Source of the DNA: Carallia brachiata
Lineage: Eukaryota > Streptophyta > Magnoliopsida > Malpighiales > Rhizophoraceae
Assembly: GCA_021464245.1 (NCBI GenBank)
Contig: JADCRB010000059.1
Location: forward strand, 160,798-224,797
DNA: 64,000 bases
Direction of reading: 5' to 3'
Of the stretch, positions 35,371 through 49,100 are shown piece by piece. The position numbers were made by a program, and so were the translations under genes. The notes under the pieces are model-generated. The model had not been told where the DNA came from. It was given only the letters and a program-made list of their open reading frames with translations, and did no database searches. Numbering within the stretch: the stretch's first letter is position 1; the number at the start of each line of letters is the position of its first letter.

Positions 35371-37742
35371 GATACCAAACCTTATCAGATTTCCAAAAAA
35401 ACACACACAAAGCTGACAACTTTAACACCTGTCCTTTTCACAGGCAACCCACTTGGAAACTCAATTCATATGTTCAGAACAAGCACAAAAGATGTGATCT
35501 TTGTGACTATAAAGATCATTTCTTTAACTCACAATCACAGAGTCAGCGACTACAAAGCCTAAAACCAAAAGGGTAACTCTCAATATTGCTAAAAACTCTC
35601 CGTAAGTTTCTTGATTTCTGAAGCTGAGAGATCAATTCAGAGATAAGAAAATCTCCACTGCAATAAAAACTCAGCGAGAAGACAAGGGCGAAGGGAATGG
35701 GGATGGAGAAGTGAAGGATAAGGACGTGGCGTAGTCTAGCAAACGCCAGAAGGAAAATGCTTAAGTTGCGCTGGATTGGGAAGGGACAACAGATCCGACA
35801 AAGCAAGCGGCCAAAAAGATTTCTGTGGCATGGACCCAGTGATGTAAATTCAACTGTACTTGAAGACCAAAATTTTTTCCTTTTTTATAATATTTCCAAT
35901 TGTACTGTAAATTAAATTTTATATAATATTAAAATAATGATTGAAAATATTTAATTTTTATATGTTTTAAATTTTTTTAAAATTTGGCTATTTAATGATT
36001 ATATTATTTTGATTGTATTTAAAAAAAAATTAATGCTTTTGGTTTTATAAATTTTAAAGAAAATAATTATCCTTAAAAAGAAAAATAAAAAAATGAAAAA
36101 TTATGGGTAGGAATTAGGAAATTAGGAATAGAAAGAAACAAAAGCTTCCATGCGTGCAGCAAGCTCCCAATGCACGTGAGGACAAACGGGGTCCGTCCCA
36201 AAGCCCCTTTTGGTTTTCGCCGTCTCCACTTAAAATAGCCTGAAAGCCTCTCGCAGAGTCACCTATTTTTGTTTTTCCCACAGAAAATCGTGGACATTCA
36301 TATCAATTGAGTCTGTACACAGATTTAATATAAAAATATTAAAATAATTTATATAAAATAAGAATACAGTATAACTCAATTAACTTTTGACTAAAATAAT
36401 TAAGAGTATTTGTTAATAAAATATAAAGTTTATTTAGATACAAATTTTGAAAAAGAAAAAAATATTTAACTGTATCTAAACTTATTGAAAGATATAATTT
36501 TAAATCGATTTAAATTAGTGAGACAAAATTGTTAATAACAGCACCAACCACACACTAACAAACAAATAATAAAAATTAACCGAATACTCTCCACAATGAT
36601 TTTCCTAATAACTAAACTACAATAACTACATAAATATAAATACAAACAATCAGCACACAGCATCCATCTGAGACTAATACCACAAAATACATCCCATCCT
36701 AATCCAAAAGAGACACGGGCAGTGGAGTTGGGTCGGAGTGGCAGCAACGTCGGCAGTAGGAAAGGTGGCAAGCCAGAGTCACCGGATCTGAAAAAAAAGT
36801 TGGTTGATATGTTCCTCTCCGGCGGCAGCGACGAGGACGATAACAAAGAAAGCTGATCGTCTAGAGGTCCAGAGCTGATGGATGGAAGGCCACAGATGCT
36901 GGATTGGTGTTCTGTCGAGGCACCAATTGGGGGTGGAATGGAATCTATTTCATAGCTTGTTTTGTTCACATCTCCATCAAAAGACTTAATAAATATAAGA
37001 TTTGGGATCACGACAACGCGAAAATTTCCTTAATTCTGTTTTTTGATGACAAAATTTCCCTTTTCTTCAAAAAAAAAAAACACTGATTTTAACTATTAAT
37101 AGGCTATTTGTCGTGTAGGTAGATAATGGAAAGGATGGTTAACTTGTGATGAAAGCATGTGTTTATCATCATTGTCATTGCTAAATTAAGTTGACTTAGA
37201 ATAAAGATGCGTACGTTGTATTCTATCTATAGTATACTCGACTTTCATGGGAAGAGCTTGTTTTTGAGCCATACAGCACCACTACACAAATCTGTCACAT
37301 TGAGTGTACGAATTGTAATTTTTTATTAATAAAATATAATTATATTAATAAAATAAAAAATAATAAAATTAAAATATAAAATTAGATAAATGTTATCATA
37401 AAATTTAAAATATAAATCTCATATGTTATAAATTAAAAAATTTATTTTTTTAAAAAAAATTTACACAAATTATCAATATAATTATATTTTATTAATAAGT
37501 AACTGTATTTGTCACATTTACTATGGTGTACTATTGTAACTCGTGTATGACTTTTATGTTATGGGAAAATGACTTTTTTTTAATAAAAAAAGACCTTTTG
37601 TACAATGGAAATGAACAATAAATTATTTTCATTTATTATAATAAATGTATCAAAAATTTTTTTGCCTATTAAAAAGTTTACATTCTCTTTAAAATTTGAA
37701 ATTTCTAAAATAAAATTTTAAGTTTTAAATTACTGTAATATC
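35371..37742. other. GID1 promoter region and intergenic sequence
   Basis: Upstream of GID1 on the minus strand; 35371-35830 is a likely 5' UTR/promoter. A 159-codon minus-strand open frame at 37011-36532 (Ser/Pro/Leu-rich, then hydrophobic) has no recognisable domain, intron or context and is not called. The remainder is AT-rich. Confidence 0.45.
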
Positions 37743-38176
37743 TGTTGGAACAGAAAAGAGGGTGATATTGGAATGAAAGAATTGCTTCAAGTTGTGTAAC
37801 AAACGCCACTTTCCTTAAGGCAAAATTCGCCCTCACTAAATTGCAACAGAGGTATAATGCGAACTCCCTCACAGGATAAAATGAAGCACACTCGACTGCA
37901 AGTTGCAATACTGAAATCGAGCTCTCGAGAAGTTGTGATAATATCCAAAATTACTCACAAAAATGTATTAATTTTTTTATCTTCTCTATATCTATGTGAA
38001 TGACCAATTCGCATATTTATAAGGAGAATAATGAGGTAGTTATTTGCCCAAGAAATGCGTCTTTTGGCTTCAATTGACACGACTATTCAACGTGTCCTTT
38101 CATCAATAGACACATATCCATAACTACCAAATTAACTAAGGGACACGACTTTTCTATTTTGAAAATTTCCCCAACA
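37743..38176 (-). repeat. LTR, left copy (3' LTR in element orientation)
   Basis: 434 bp, TG...CA ends. The minus strand carries TATAAATA near 38014-38021 as a likely promoter element. Confidence 0.9.
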
Positions 38177-39109
38177 ATCCCCTACTATTTTCAAATAAGA
38201 AAATGTAACGGATTCTTCATAATTTTGGAAGTAAACTGCATAAGTAAGGTGTCTTACAGATTGAATCTTACGTAGTGAAATATGCGTTACAACATATCTG
38301 AATAGTATGGTAGACAAACTTTGAACTAACTATTCTTATTGATATCCTGTAGAAATATTCTACACAGTTGACTATACAACATTATACTTCTTTTTTTAAT
38401 AATTGACACATTAAAGGTCATTATGTCCATATCCTTTTCATGAATGTTTTAGAGTCAAGTCCTTAAACTCATTGGAACGGCCTACACATTCCAAATTCAC
38501 ATAGGCAAACTAGGCTCCCGCCTTAAAGCACCTTCAAGCCTGTTAAGAGTTTTTAAAACTCAACCTCCAATTAACTGGCGGGTACTAAGCATATGAAATT
38601 TCGGATGAAGAAAAAATGAGTATAATGCTTCAAATCAACGCTAATGATGTACTTTGACTCATTGAACTCAAGACTTAACGTTGTATCAAGCGTTGAGTCG
38701 AGGTTCCATCATGGGTGATCAATAATTATGGATTTGAACTCATCTCTCATTTGATATCTCATTTATCAAGTTATTGTTAACCCTTTTAGTTAAGGATTAA
38801 CCTTCTTTTAATACGCAACAGACTTTTCGAAAGTCTTTTATATTTACTATGGTACCACAAATTACACGCTAAGAGATACCGTTAATATAACGGTTAACAT
38901 CTCACCCTTTCACTCTAAAGGGTCATGAACTCCAAATAAATTGGAAGCACTTACTTTAGTGGTCGCGATCTACGAGCGTCACAATATTTCTATTAATTTG
39001 TCTATACTACAGCATAGTTGTCTATAAGTCATGTACTACTTTCTTTTATTTTTAAAAGAAAGAAAATAATTTGACTTGTCAAAAGATTTTGAATAGTCAC
39101 TTATAAAAA

Positions 39110-39615
39110 ATCATGACTCTTTTTGAAAGAACACGTCTTTTGCCCACAAAGAATTATGTCTTTTTCCATGAAATGTTGCATCTCTTTCTATGAAGAGTCA
39201 CATCTCTTTGTATGAAAAGTCGCATCTCTTCCCATAAAGGTTCGCGTCCCTTTCTACTAATGGTCATGTCTTTTCCTGCTAAAAGTTATGTATCTTCCTT
39301 TGAAAGGTCTCGTCTCTTCTTTTGAAGAGTAACATATTTTTCTTTAAAGAGTCACGTCTCTTCTCATGAAAAATCACGTCTCTGTCTATGGGAGGTCGCA
39401 TCTCTTCCCATAAAAAGGTCACGTCCCTTCCCACTAACGATCATGTCTTTTCCTACGAAAAGTCACGTCTCTTCTTTTGAAGAGTCACGTCTCTTCTTTT
39501 TGAAGAGTCACGTCTCTTCTTTTGAAGAGTCTCGTCTCTTCTCACAAAAAATCGCGTATCTTCCTATTAATGGTCATGACTCTTTTTACGAAGAGTCCAC
39601 TTTCTACATTTTAAT
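39110..39615. repeat. Array of short hairpin-forming units inside the LTR element
   Basis: About twenty degenerate units of 20-35 bp, best matched by GAAGAGTCACGTCTCTTC followed by TTTT. Each unit is an imperfect palindrome (GAAGAG...CTCTTC around TCACGT). Cleanest near 39470-39540, where three to four copies are nearly identical; more divergent towards both edges. Non-coding. Confidence 0.75.
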
Positions 39616-40374
39616 TTGATGTCTCTTTGATTTATAATTCCAGAAATTTCATCTTTTGCACATAGCTAGTAAGGAATTAAAAAAGAAAATTTCTTTCTTT
39701 TCTATGTTCAAGGTGCCTCTTCTTATGTCCCTTGGATTGGAATTACAAATTCCAACAATAGTTATGCCTGTTCTCGTGGAACGATTCCACCTGACTTGTG
39801 TTATGCATATCTCATGCATATTTAATCAAATTAAAATTGACAAAATAAATAAAGGTCAAATATAAATATTCTTACTTGTTATACCAAGAATATGCATTTA
39901 AAAATTTACCATGCATATATAACTATGTGTATATACACAAAAATTTACCATGCAATTAGTCTAATATCATGAATATAATTTACTTATTCAAGGGGTACTC
40001 AGTGTATTAAAAGTGCATTTATTGTGCACGTTTGTCACTACATGTGTGTAATTATTTATTATGCATGTCACACATTAACCCCAAAATATGCTTGGCATTG
40101 TTTACATGCAATCCACGAGACAATTCACAAGGCAGAATAGAAAATATAACATGACATGTTCCTAATTGCCTTAATCATCATGTTTATCCCAAAACAATTA
40201 GTATAACTCTTGATTTTTTCACATATCATAAATATTCTTAATTAATATCATCAAACAAGTAAGAAAATAAGACATATCTTAATCGAGTAAGAACTTACTT
40301 GATCATTTCACAGTTTTAGAAGTCAATTCTTTAAAAATTTTAATCACGAACCATAAATAATTTTGCCTTAAGAT

Positions 40375-40808
40375 TGTTGGAACAGAAAAGAGGGTGATAT
40401 TTGAATGAAAGAACTACTTCAAGTTGTGTAACAAACGCCACTTTCCTTAAGGCAAAATTCGCCCTCACTAAATTACAACAGAGGTATAATGCAAACTCCC
40501 TCACAGGATAAAATGAAGCACATTCGACTGCAGGTTGCAATACTGAAATCGAGCTCTCGAGAAGTTATTATAATATCTAAAATTACTCACAAAAATGTAT
40601 AGATTTTTTTATCTTCTCTATATCTACGTGAATGACCAATTCGCATATTTATAGGGAGAATAATAAGGTAGTTATTTGGCCAAAAAATGCGTCTTTTGAG
40701 TCCAATTGACACGACTATTCAATGTGTCCTTTCATCAATAGACATATATTCATAACTATCAAATTAATTAGGGGACACGACTATTCTATTTTGAAAATTT
40801 CCCCAACA
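40375..40808 (-). repeat. LTR, right copy (5' LTR in element orientation)
   Basis: 434 bp, about 94% identical to 37743-38176, followed by the ATATC target duplication. Confidence 0.9.
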
Positions 40809-40813
40809 ATATC

Positions 40814-42115
40814 TCTCCAAAGACATTAAGATTCTAAATACCCACAAGAATAAATATCGAAACATTTTTTTGTTGTAGATATTCTAAATTGACCACTTGA
40901 AGACATATGAATTCCGTTGAATCAATGAGATATCTTTGAATTTTTAGGTTAGTTGGGCAGTCATCTAAATAAAACTTGTACATAGGTTTGTGGTCTAAAT
41001 GCCTCCAAGCAAAGGATTGAAAAAAGCCATGTCTTTGTTATACGTGTGTAGGTTTCTACACCACCTTTTTAAGTTGTTTTTAAAGTGTCATAAATGGGGA
41101 TGATACATCCTATAAAAGTAAGATTACATGTTTACTAAATATTGTATTACAAGCTGATTTTTAAGTGCAAACTGAACACATTTATCTTTTTTCAAAAGAG
41201 ATGTCCTCTTTTTCTTTATGAACACTACTTTTACGTGGACGAATAAAAAATTAAACTAGACGAGAAATATGTTTTTTTTTTATAAATTCTATTGTACATC
41301 TATGTTAATTATATTGCACATTGTAAATTATAAAAATAATAACAAAAATTTATAAATTTTATAATTAAAGTTGGTATATAATAAAATTTTAATTTGCATA
41401 TAACCCTCGGTCTCCACCCTTGTCAAGCAATATTATCCTTTGTGATTTTAGAAAAACTTTTTAGACATTTAAATGTATAAACATGGTAAATGCATAATAT
41501 TTTAAATTATTAGATATTATTAATTTAATTATATATATATATTTTTTTTTACATTTGAGCAAGTACGTGCACATAATTTTGTTTTTCTAATTTGTCCATA
41601 TACAACTGTTCTTTCACATGCGAAGGGACAAATTCCCATCACAATATCACATCCGTATAACCCGTGTATGTCACACAGGGGCTGGTTATCCGTCACAGGG
41701 TCCCATTCCAATGGTAAATCAGCGATGCCTCAAATGACCCAAGATGCAAGCTACCCTCTCCTAGCCCTTTAATTTAAGTCAGGCTAACGAACAGGGGACC
41801 CAAAACAACGTTATGATCCATTCCTCTTAGCACGTGTGGAATACTCCTAGCCGTTCATCACAAACTTGATTGGGGTGAATTGTTTTTGAAACCCCGACAA
41901 GAGAAACAAAATGGAAGGTGCCGTTAAAAAAAAAAGTTGACTGCATTTGATACATAACATAACGTATAATAATATAAAATAAATTAAAAATTTATTTTAT
42001 TATGTTTCATACAGTATAAAATTACCTTACTAATTTGTTGTATTTGGTAGGTAAAGAAAAATTAAAAGAAAAAAAAATTATTACTATTAATTTTTTTTTA
42101 TTTTTATTTCTTCTC
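40814..42115. other. Intergenic sequence
   Basis: No gene recognised. A 60-codon Cys-containing minus-strand frame (41711-41529) lacks a signal peptide and context and is not called. Confidence 0.45.
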
Positions 42116-42117
42116 AC

Positions 42118-42345
42118 ATTCTACATCATTCCAAATAATATTTTTTTTTATTTTTTCTCTCACAAATTATTATTCATATTTTCTTTCATCATACTTTCTT
42201 TCTCTCATATTTTTTTACTATTCCAAATAACTTTATTTTCTTTTTATTTTTTCTCTTATAAATTACTATTCACTTTTTTTTACTTATTTTCTTTCTCTCA
42301 ATTTTTTCTAATATTTTAAATAATTTTATTTTTTTTATTTTCTTT
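42118..42345. repeat. Tandem repeat, about 92-bp unit, pyrimidine-rich
   Basis: ATTCCAAATAA at 42128 recurs at 42220 and, degraded, at 42313. Each is followed by TTATTTTTTCTCT(C/T)A(C/T)AAATTA(T/C)TATTCA and a TTTCTTTCTCTCA segment. About two and a half copies. Confidence 0.65.
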
Positions 42346-44490
42346 CTATTTTTCCCCTTTTTCCTTCTTTAAGTGGAAATTTTTGGTGCATCTGATCAAA
42401 CGTTCATTTATTTATGGGGTTGGATATTTCCAGAAGGGAAAAGTACTTATGTCCTTGCCTTACGCGACAAATTTACAGTACGTGTATAAAGCTACTGCTT
42501 TCTTCCTGCAAAACTCTTGGACAAAGTCACCTGATGTCGCTTGGACAAAGTCACCTCATGTCTACTGGCAAGCACTATTCCATTGTGGACCATTTTGGTT
42601 CAATCTTTGGTTGGGGAGTTGGATCCAAACGTTGAGCCGAAGGGGAAATAATGTAACGAAACTACTAGCCACAACAAATAGCTAAAAAGTCTTCTAAAAC
42701 ATTATTATTTACACAAGTCTGGGTTCTCGGGCACTGAAAGTCTCGAAAGAATGTCCTAAGATAAGAATTGGAGACATTGAACGCCTTGAATTTCGCTAGT
42801 TAATTAGGTGCAGAGCTTGGATTTCTTCATTGGGCTAGGCTCCGTAATCCCAATTGGAAACTCTCTCAAAGACTAAGCCCACTACCTAATTTTTTAGATC
42901 AACCGGATATCTACCCGAAACTTTACTAATCAGTCGTCAAGTTACAGTAGGTCGTCTTTAACCTTCCATAATTTCGTAGTACTGTAGTAACACGTCATCT
43001 TATCTAGTTTTCGCAGGTTTGGGTCTATGGGCTAAAAGAAGCATCCGGCAACTTTTGATCTGTAGTCACCGTCCATGAAATTCACTATGATTTGGGGTTT
43101 TGAGTAGGGAAGGTACTGTACCATTATCAATGAAGCCCACGATCAACAATGACTTTTAGAAGCATTGGATGATGGGTCAACAATTAAGAAACAAGTTTTG
43201 GATGCTTGTGGCTAGGCTTTTCCTTATGCATGAAATTCTTATATTTTTATTAAAAATATAATTGTTACCTCTCTCTCTCTGCCCCTCTATCGCTGACATA
43301 CAAGCAGGCACATAGAGAGTCAGAGACAAAAGGCTTGTAAATATTAAAAAACCCAAAAGAAAACAAGTAAAAGAAATTACAGTGATCGGATTGTTCTAGT
43401 GGGCTGGGTCTTGATAATCAGTTCAGACTGAAACCTGATCTTTTACTTACCACATGGTCTTTTACTTATTACCATGTGTTGTGATTTAACGATAACACGA
43501 GAGTGTATTGACATCTTAAGTTTGAGTGTGTCAAAATATATGGTCGGACTAAATTTGGTGCCCTCTTGTATGGACTTTACTATAATTATTTAAACAGTCT
43601 TTACCTTTAGGAAAGAAACTCAATAGTTTTTAACGAGACTGTCGAAACATCACTCTGACTACCCTAATTTTAAGACCCAAGAAAAAGGAAAACAAGATTA
43701 ATATTTCATATTTTCCATCAAAAATTATTGTGTACAATAGAGGAGCACCCTCTATCATCGAAAATTTAAGCTCACTATAATCGTAAATTTAACCTCACCG
43801 AAGAGAATGGAACTGATTATCAAAGACATGGCCTTATCACAATTGTTAGTGAGTTGTGACCAAAGCCTAAACCAAATTTAATTTATTTGGTTGTATTTAA
43901 GTCTTTAATTTGACTGTTGTTACTTCTTAGTACAATTCAAGTTGAAGTTTTAAACAAAGTGTAGTTTAATCTGTTTTAACATTTTCAATAATTTTATTAT
44001 ATTTTGGTTTATTAGAACCCACATTAGACCGTTAAACATGTAATAAGGATAACTCTTATCATTTCTATAAACCTCATATTTCTTTTTTACAATTAAAATC
44101 AGAATGTCTAAGATAAAATTGTAAGTATTAATTACTATAGTGTTTTCTTAAGATACAATAACTCTATTTTATAATATACATAAGTTCTTTTTTGTCCAAA
44201 ATTTATAGTATAAGTTTTTGGTTTTTATTTCCATTTTGATGGTTATGGGCTAAGGAATAAGGTCCAATTCATGATGCAAAAGCCCATATTACTCGGCAAC
44301 ATCGTGATTTTGACCAGTCAAGCTTGCAAACGGCAGTGAAATTTGAAAAAGCGAAGGTTGGCTACAGAACGACACCGTGTAGGGGCTACAATTCTTATAC
44401 GGCACCGTAGAGCGGTCACCCAACACAAACACAAACGCTCCCAAGTGCGAAAAATAAGAAACAAGCGAAAAAGAAAAATTAAAAAAACAA
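42346..44490. other. Intergenic sequence
   Basis: No gene recognised. The open frame at 42383-42685 contains a short direct duplication (TTGGACAAAGTCACCT twice, 42518-42555) but no known domain. Confidence 0.45.
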
Positions 44491-44495
44491 AAAAA

Positions 44496-44504
44496 TTTCC
44501 CGCC
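44496..44504 (+). promoter_or_regulatory. E2F-type site upstream of H2A.X
   Basis: TTTCCCGCC matches the E2F consensus TTTSSCGC. It lies about 90 bp upstream of the TATA box of the histone gene; E2F control of H2A.X and other S-phase histones is established in plants, use here is inferred. Confidence 0.55.
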
Positions 44505-44562
44505 GCAGGCGTAGAAATAGAGGGCGGGTGCCACGTTGGCAATCCTCGTGAAACCGCACAGA

Positions 44563-44596
44563 CCAATCAGATTGCAGCACTACCTGGTATATATAT
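44563..44596 (+). promoter_or_regulatory. CCAAT box and TATA box of H2A.X
   Basis: CCAATCAG starts at 44563 and TATATATATG at 44588. Transcription would start near 44620, giving a leader of about 125 bases before the ATG at 44747. Confidence 0.6.
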
Positions 44597-44746
44597 GTCA
44601 AGCATCTAGCATTTGCTTCTCACTCATCAGCAAAGATCTTTTTTCAACTTCGCTTTCTCTTCGTGCGATCAAAATCTAGGGTTAGGGTTTCAGATTGATT
44701 TCAAACTCTTTTTTTAATTCAGTTTTCTTGGAAGAAATTAGTGAGG

Positions 44747-45583
<837 letters not shown>

Positions 45584-46133
45584 GCTGCCTGCTCTTGTGC
45601 TTACTAGTTGTTTTAGGACACCAGTTGTAAGATATCCTTTTTTACTATCAAGCTGAGAAGTTGCCATCTTTTGCAGTAAAATAGCCTTTTGGATTTGCCA
45701 AATTAAAGCTTTTCAATTGCTTGATAGTATATACTATCTTTGCAATTATATGAACATGAGAGACTGTGTTAAAGGTTTTTGTGAAAGAATTTAGTTGTGT
45801 TAGAGACATGATTGGTTGGATAATCGTCCCAAGATTGTGACCTCAATACTCTTGCACCAGATTGATGACTTTACAATTTTGGGCAATTCAGTTCCAAGTG
45901 TTGTGAAAACTTGAGTAAATTCAACTTATTCCTGGTGGTGAATGAAGGAGCAAATAGCAAAATCAAGAACCTGCTAGGATGTTGTGAAGTAGTGGCAGCA
46001 CATATGTTTCTGATTATCAGCACAAATGCTCTTATTTCATTGTTTTTTTTTTTTTTTTTTATGGGAATTGTGGCCTCTCTGAATAAAAGAATGCTATTGT
46101 AGAGAAGGATAAGTGCAGCAATCATTGACTTAC
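45584..46133. other. Convergent 3' ends of H2A.X and the minus-strand HEAGH gene
   Basis: Contains the H2A.X 3' UTR (45584 to about 45760) and presumably the 3' UTR of the neighbouring minus-strand gene. No other feature seen apart from a T-run at 46043-46060. Confidence 0.5.
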
Positions 46134-49100
46134 CTATATCTCTTTTCCATAGATAGCATTCTCAATTGCATCAATGCAGAAACCAACTGGTTGTCCTGAT
46201 GCCATGGCCTCTACTAGCCTTGATCTAGTTGCACTGTGGCGGTGCAGAACAAACACAGTGTTGAGTGCAGTCCATCTCATTTGCAAGTCCGCTTCACTCC
46301 TTGAGAAGCCCAGCCATTCAAGCGTTTTGTCCAGCTGTTTTATAAATGAATTATTATTCGTGTGTGTTAAGTGGCATGTCGTGAGATGGAGTCATAGTAA
46401 AAGCCGACCTTATCAACATCAGAATGAAGGCCCTCTGAGCGTCCAAACACGAGGTACTCAGCCACTAAGCCTCCTACTTTGATACATAGAAACTGATTGA
46501 GCTTCTGCATAAGGAACGGAAGTTGAAGATGATTATCACACAAAATCACTTATTCATGCTGCTAATAGATAAGGCAATTGTCCAGACTCCAGAGGCTCAT
46601 GGCGTTATGGGCCATGATTAATTCAATGGTTTTCGAAAAATAATAGTATTCGCAGGACCAAAGTGACAACACTTGAATTTCACATAAGGTTAGATCTGGA
46701 TTGCAATATGCAGCTTTGGAGGAAAGGCCAAAACAAAATGTGGAATCATGCATCCTGTTTGCTTCCCTTCTAAAGAATAAATTAAACTGTCATAAATACC
46801 AATAAAGTGGATGTCCAAGCTCACCTCCAACTCCATCCTAAAGTAGAATTACTAGGCACTGCGCCAAATCAACCTTTTTCCTTTGCTTTCAGCCTGCCCT
46901 CTTCAGACAAGCACTTGCCACGTTCATTCCTTAACTTTATAGATCTTTCTATTTGTTCTTGCGAAAGTACCCGATTCATTGAGCTAACAATTCTTACTTA
47001 ATATTTATCCACCTTAACAATCTTATTAGTTACAGGAATATTATGAATAAGCCCTAAACTCCAAAAAGCAATCTTGACATATACTACTTGCAAGTTGTAA
47101 AAATGTAAGTTTCCACCAAATAAAAAAGTAGCTAAGATGTATGCTATCAGAACAATGAATTTAGGAACAGAAGCATCACTTTTTACCTTGGATGAAATTT
47201 TGCCTCTAGTAACCTGCAAAATATAGAAATACTTGAATTAAAAGGGTGAAAGTTGGCGTGCATGTTCAATCAAACTTGATCGGTAAGTTCGTTAAGATTT
47301 GGCACTGATAACTTGTCTCTACATAGCTAAATTTCTTTTCCTGCTATTTCCTCATTACCAAGAAGTGAAGCCTTGCAAAAAATTCTTCTGTGAATTTTAA
47401 TCAACTACATGAGAAAAACAAGAAACTTCACCTCATTGAACGATTCTCCTTTGTTTTCGTTCATCATCTCTGCGAGACCAACCTGCATGGAGTCTAGAAT
47501 AAATATGGTTGGAGAAACAACAAAAGAAGCAACGCAGAAAAAGGAAAGATATACAAGCATCCAGCCAGGGTCCTAACCAAATGTCTTAAGTAAAACGCCT
47601 AGAAATAATTGGGCGCAATAAACTGTAGGCAGACAATAAACCTGAAAAATACATAATTGCTTACTAGGTGAAAAACAGCAGAATCCAAGTTTTACTGTCA
47701 AATCAAGTGCTACTTTTCTGAATGAATAATAGAAGATATTATAGGATAGAAGCTTTCCCTCTGGGCATTTCTTTTAAACAAAGAAGAAAGGGCTAGAGCA
47801 GAAGAAATGATAGAAATTTTCTTACTTCTCTGAGAAACTCAAATCCCCAAAAGTTTACTTTTCCTGCTGCTAAATTGCCATGCCTAATGTCTTCTATGCT
47901 TGGTATTTTGTAACCTTTTGGAAGAGCTCCAAGCAAGTAGCCAATGAGGAAATGTCCAGCTTCATGCTGCAAAGAAGTTCATTCACGTTGAAGCGCCATA
48001 TAATCAACGAAACAGCATCGTATTTGTTGCAAGGGTAACAATTCCCAATCTCTACCCTTAATTTGTTGTGTTCAAAATCAGATATATTTCCAGGTTCGCA
48101 CACATCAGCGCATGAGCAATCTCCATGAAACCACAAAATAAAATCCTGCCCTTGAGGATAGAAGCTAATCTTGATAGGTGGCAAACTAATGACTAGATAG
48201 TAGGCTTATGATAGAATGTCATTGATTATGAAAAGAAATGGCGTTTCTTTTACCTGTACACAGAGGTTACGATAATATTCACACCTAGTTTTACTGCTTT
48301 CATCATGTATCAGACATTCAGCTTCAGATTCTCTGGCTTCATCCTGTGAAAAAGCACGTATCCACCCGATCAGTTATGAAAAAGGGAAGCTAATTAACGG
48401 AGCAAGTCAAACAACAAGCCACCACAAGGCAGAACAATTATGTTTGCTAGGTTGTCCTTGAGAAACTACTAGTAAAGCTTGCATTTTCAGCAATGAGAGT
48501 TGAAGTGAGGAATCCTTGTTAACAGTTAAGCCACGGATCAATGCATCTGCCGAAAGAGTTTCATTAGAAGGACATAGGTTGGTGGACAGAAAACTTGTCA
48601 ATAATGCAACAGTTATCATTATTTATGCAACAAAACTAATAAAATGTGCAATAAGAAATTATCACATTATTTTTTGTTGTACAAAAAATAAACGTTGTTG
48701 CACAAATATGTCTTACAGTTGCATTATTAACACTTTTCTGTCCATTTCTTCTATGTCCTCCAATATTTTTCCTTGCCGAAATCACGCAACCTAATCTTGT
48801 CTACGGTAAAACAAAGTTAAGAACCAAAATAAATGTGCACAAAATTAGGTTTTAAAAATAAGCATGGACCCCGCAGAATGAATCATACAGAAACACATCA
48901 AAAAGCAAAATGCAAGGGCTAACTGATGGTTTTTTTTTAACCCAATGAGCGTAAGGAAAATGAGAGATGGGTCAAGGTACCTCATATGGTTCTTCAATTG
49001 ATCTCTGTATGGAATCAAGAACCGAATCAACCAACGGGCGAATGGACAATAATTCTATCCCATCAAACGATTCCAATTCATCCAATGCTGACAGTCTTTT

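Larger units (their letters stand above)
37743..40808 (-). mobile_element. Complete non-coding LTR retrotransposon (LARD/large-TRIM type)
   Basis: Two direct repeats of equal length, 434 bp (37743-38176 and 40375-40808), start TGTTGGAACAG and end CCCCAACA. By eye they differ at about 27 positions with no indel, roughly 94% identity. The element is flanked by a perfect 5-bp target duplication ATATC (37738-37742 and 40809-40813). A purine tract (GAAAATAGTAGGGGAT read on the minus strand, next to the left repeat) and a TATAAATA box inside the LTRs on the minus strand indicate minus-strand orientation. The 2.2-kb interior holds no gag or pol frame, so the element is non-autonomous. I could not recognise a standard tRNA primer site. 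Its interior carries an array of short hairpin units (separate entry). Confidence 0.92.

Noticed and set aside
36532..37011. 159-codon open frame, minus strand
   Set aside because: Second longest unexplained frame, but no recognisable motif, no splice or promoter context, and half of it is low-complexity; kept only as a note.
41529..41711. 60-codon Cys-containing frame, considered as a secreted peptide
   Set aside because: No signal peptide, Cys spacing fits no known plant peptide family, no promoter evidence.
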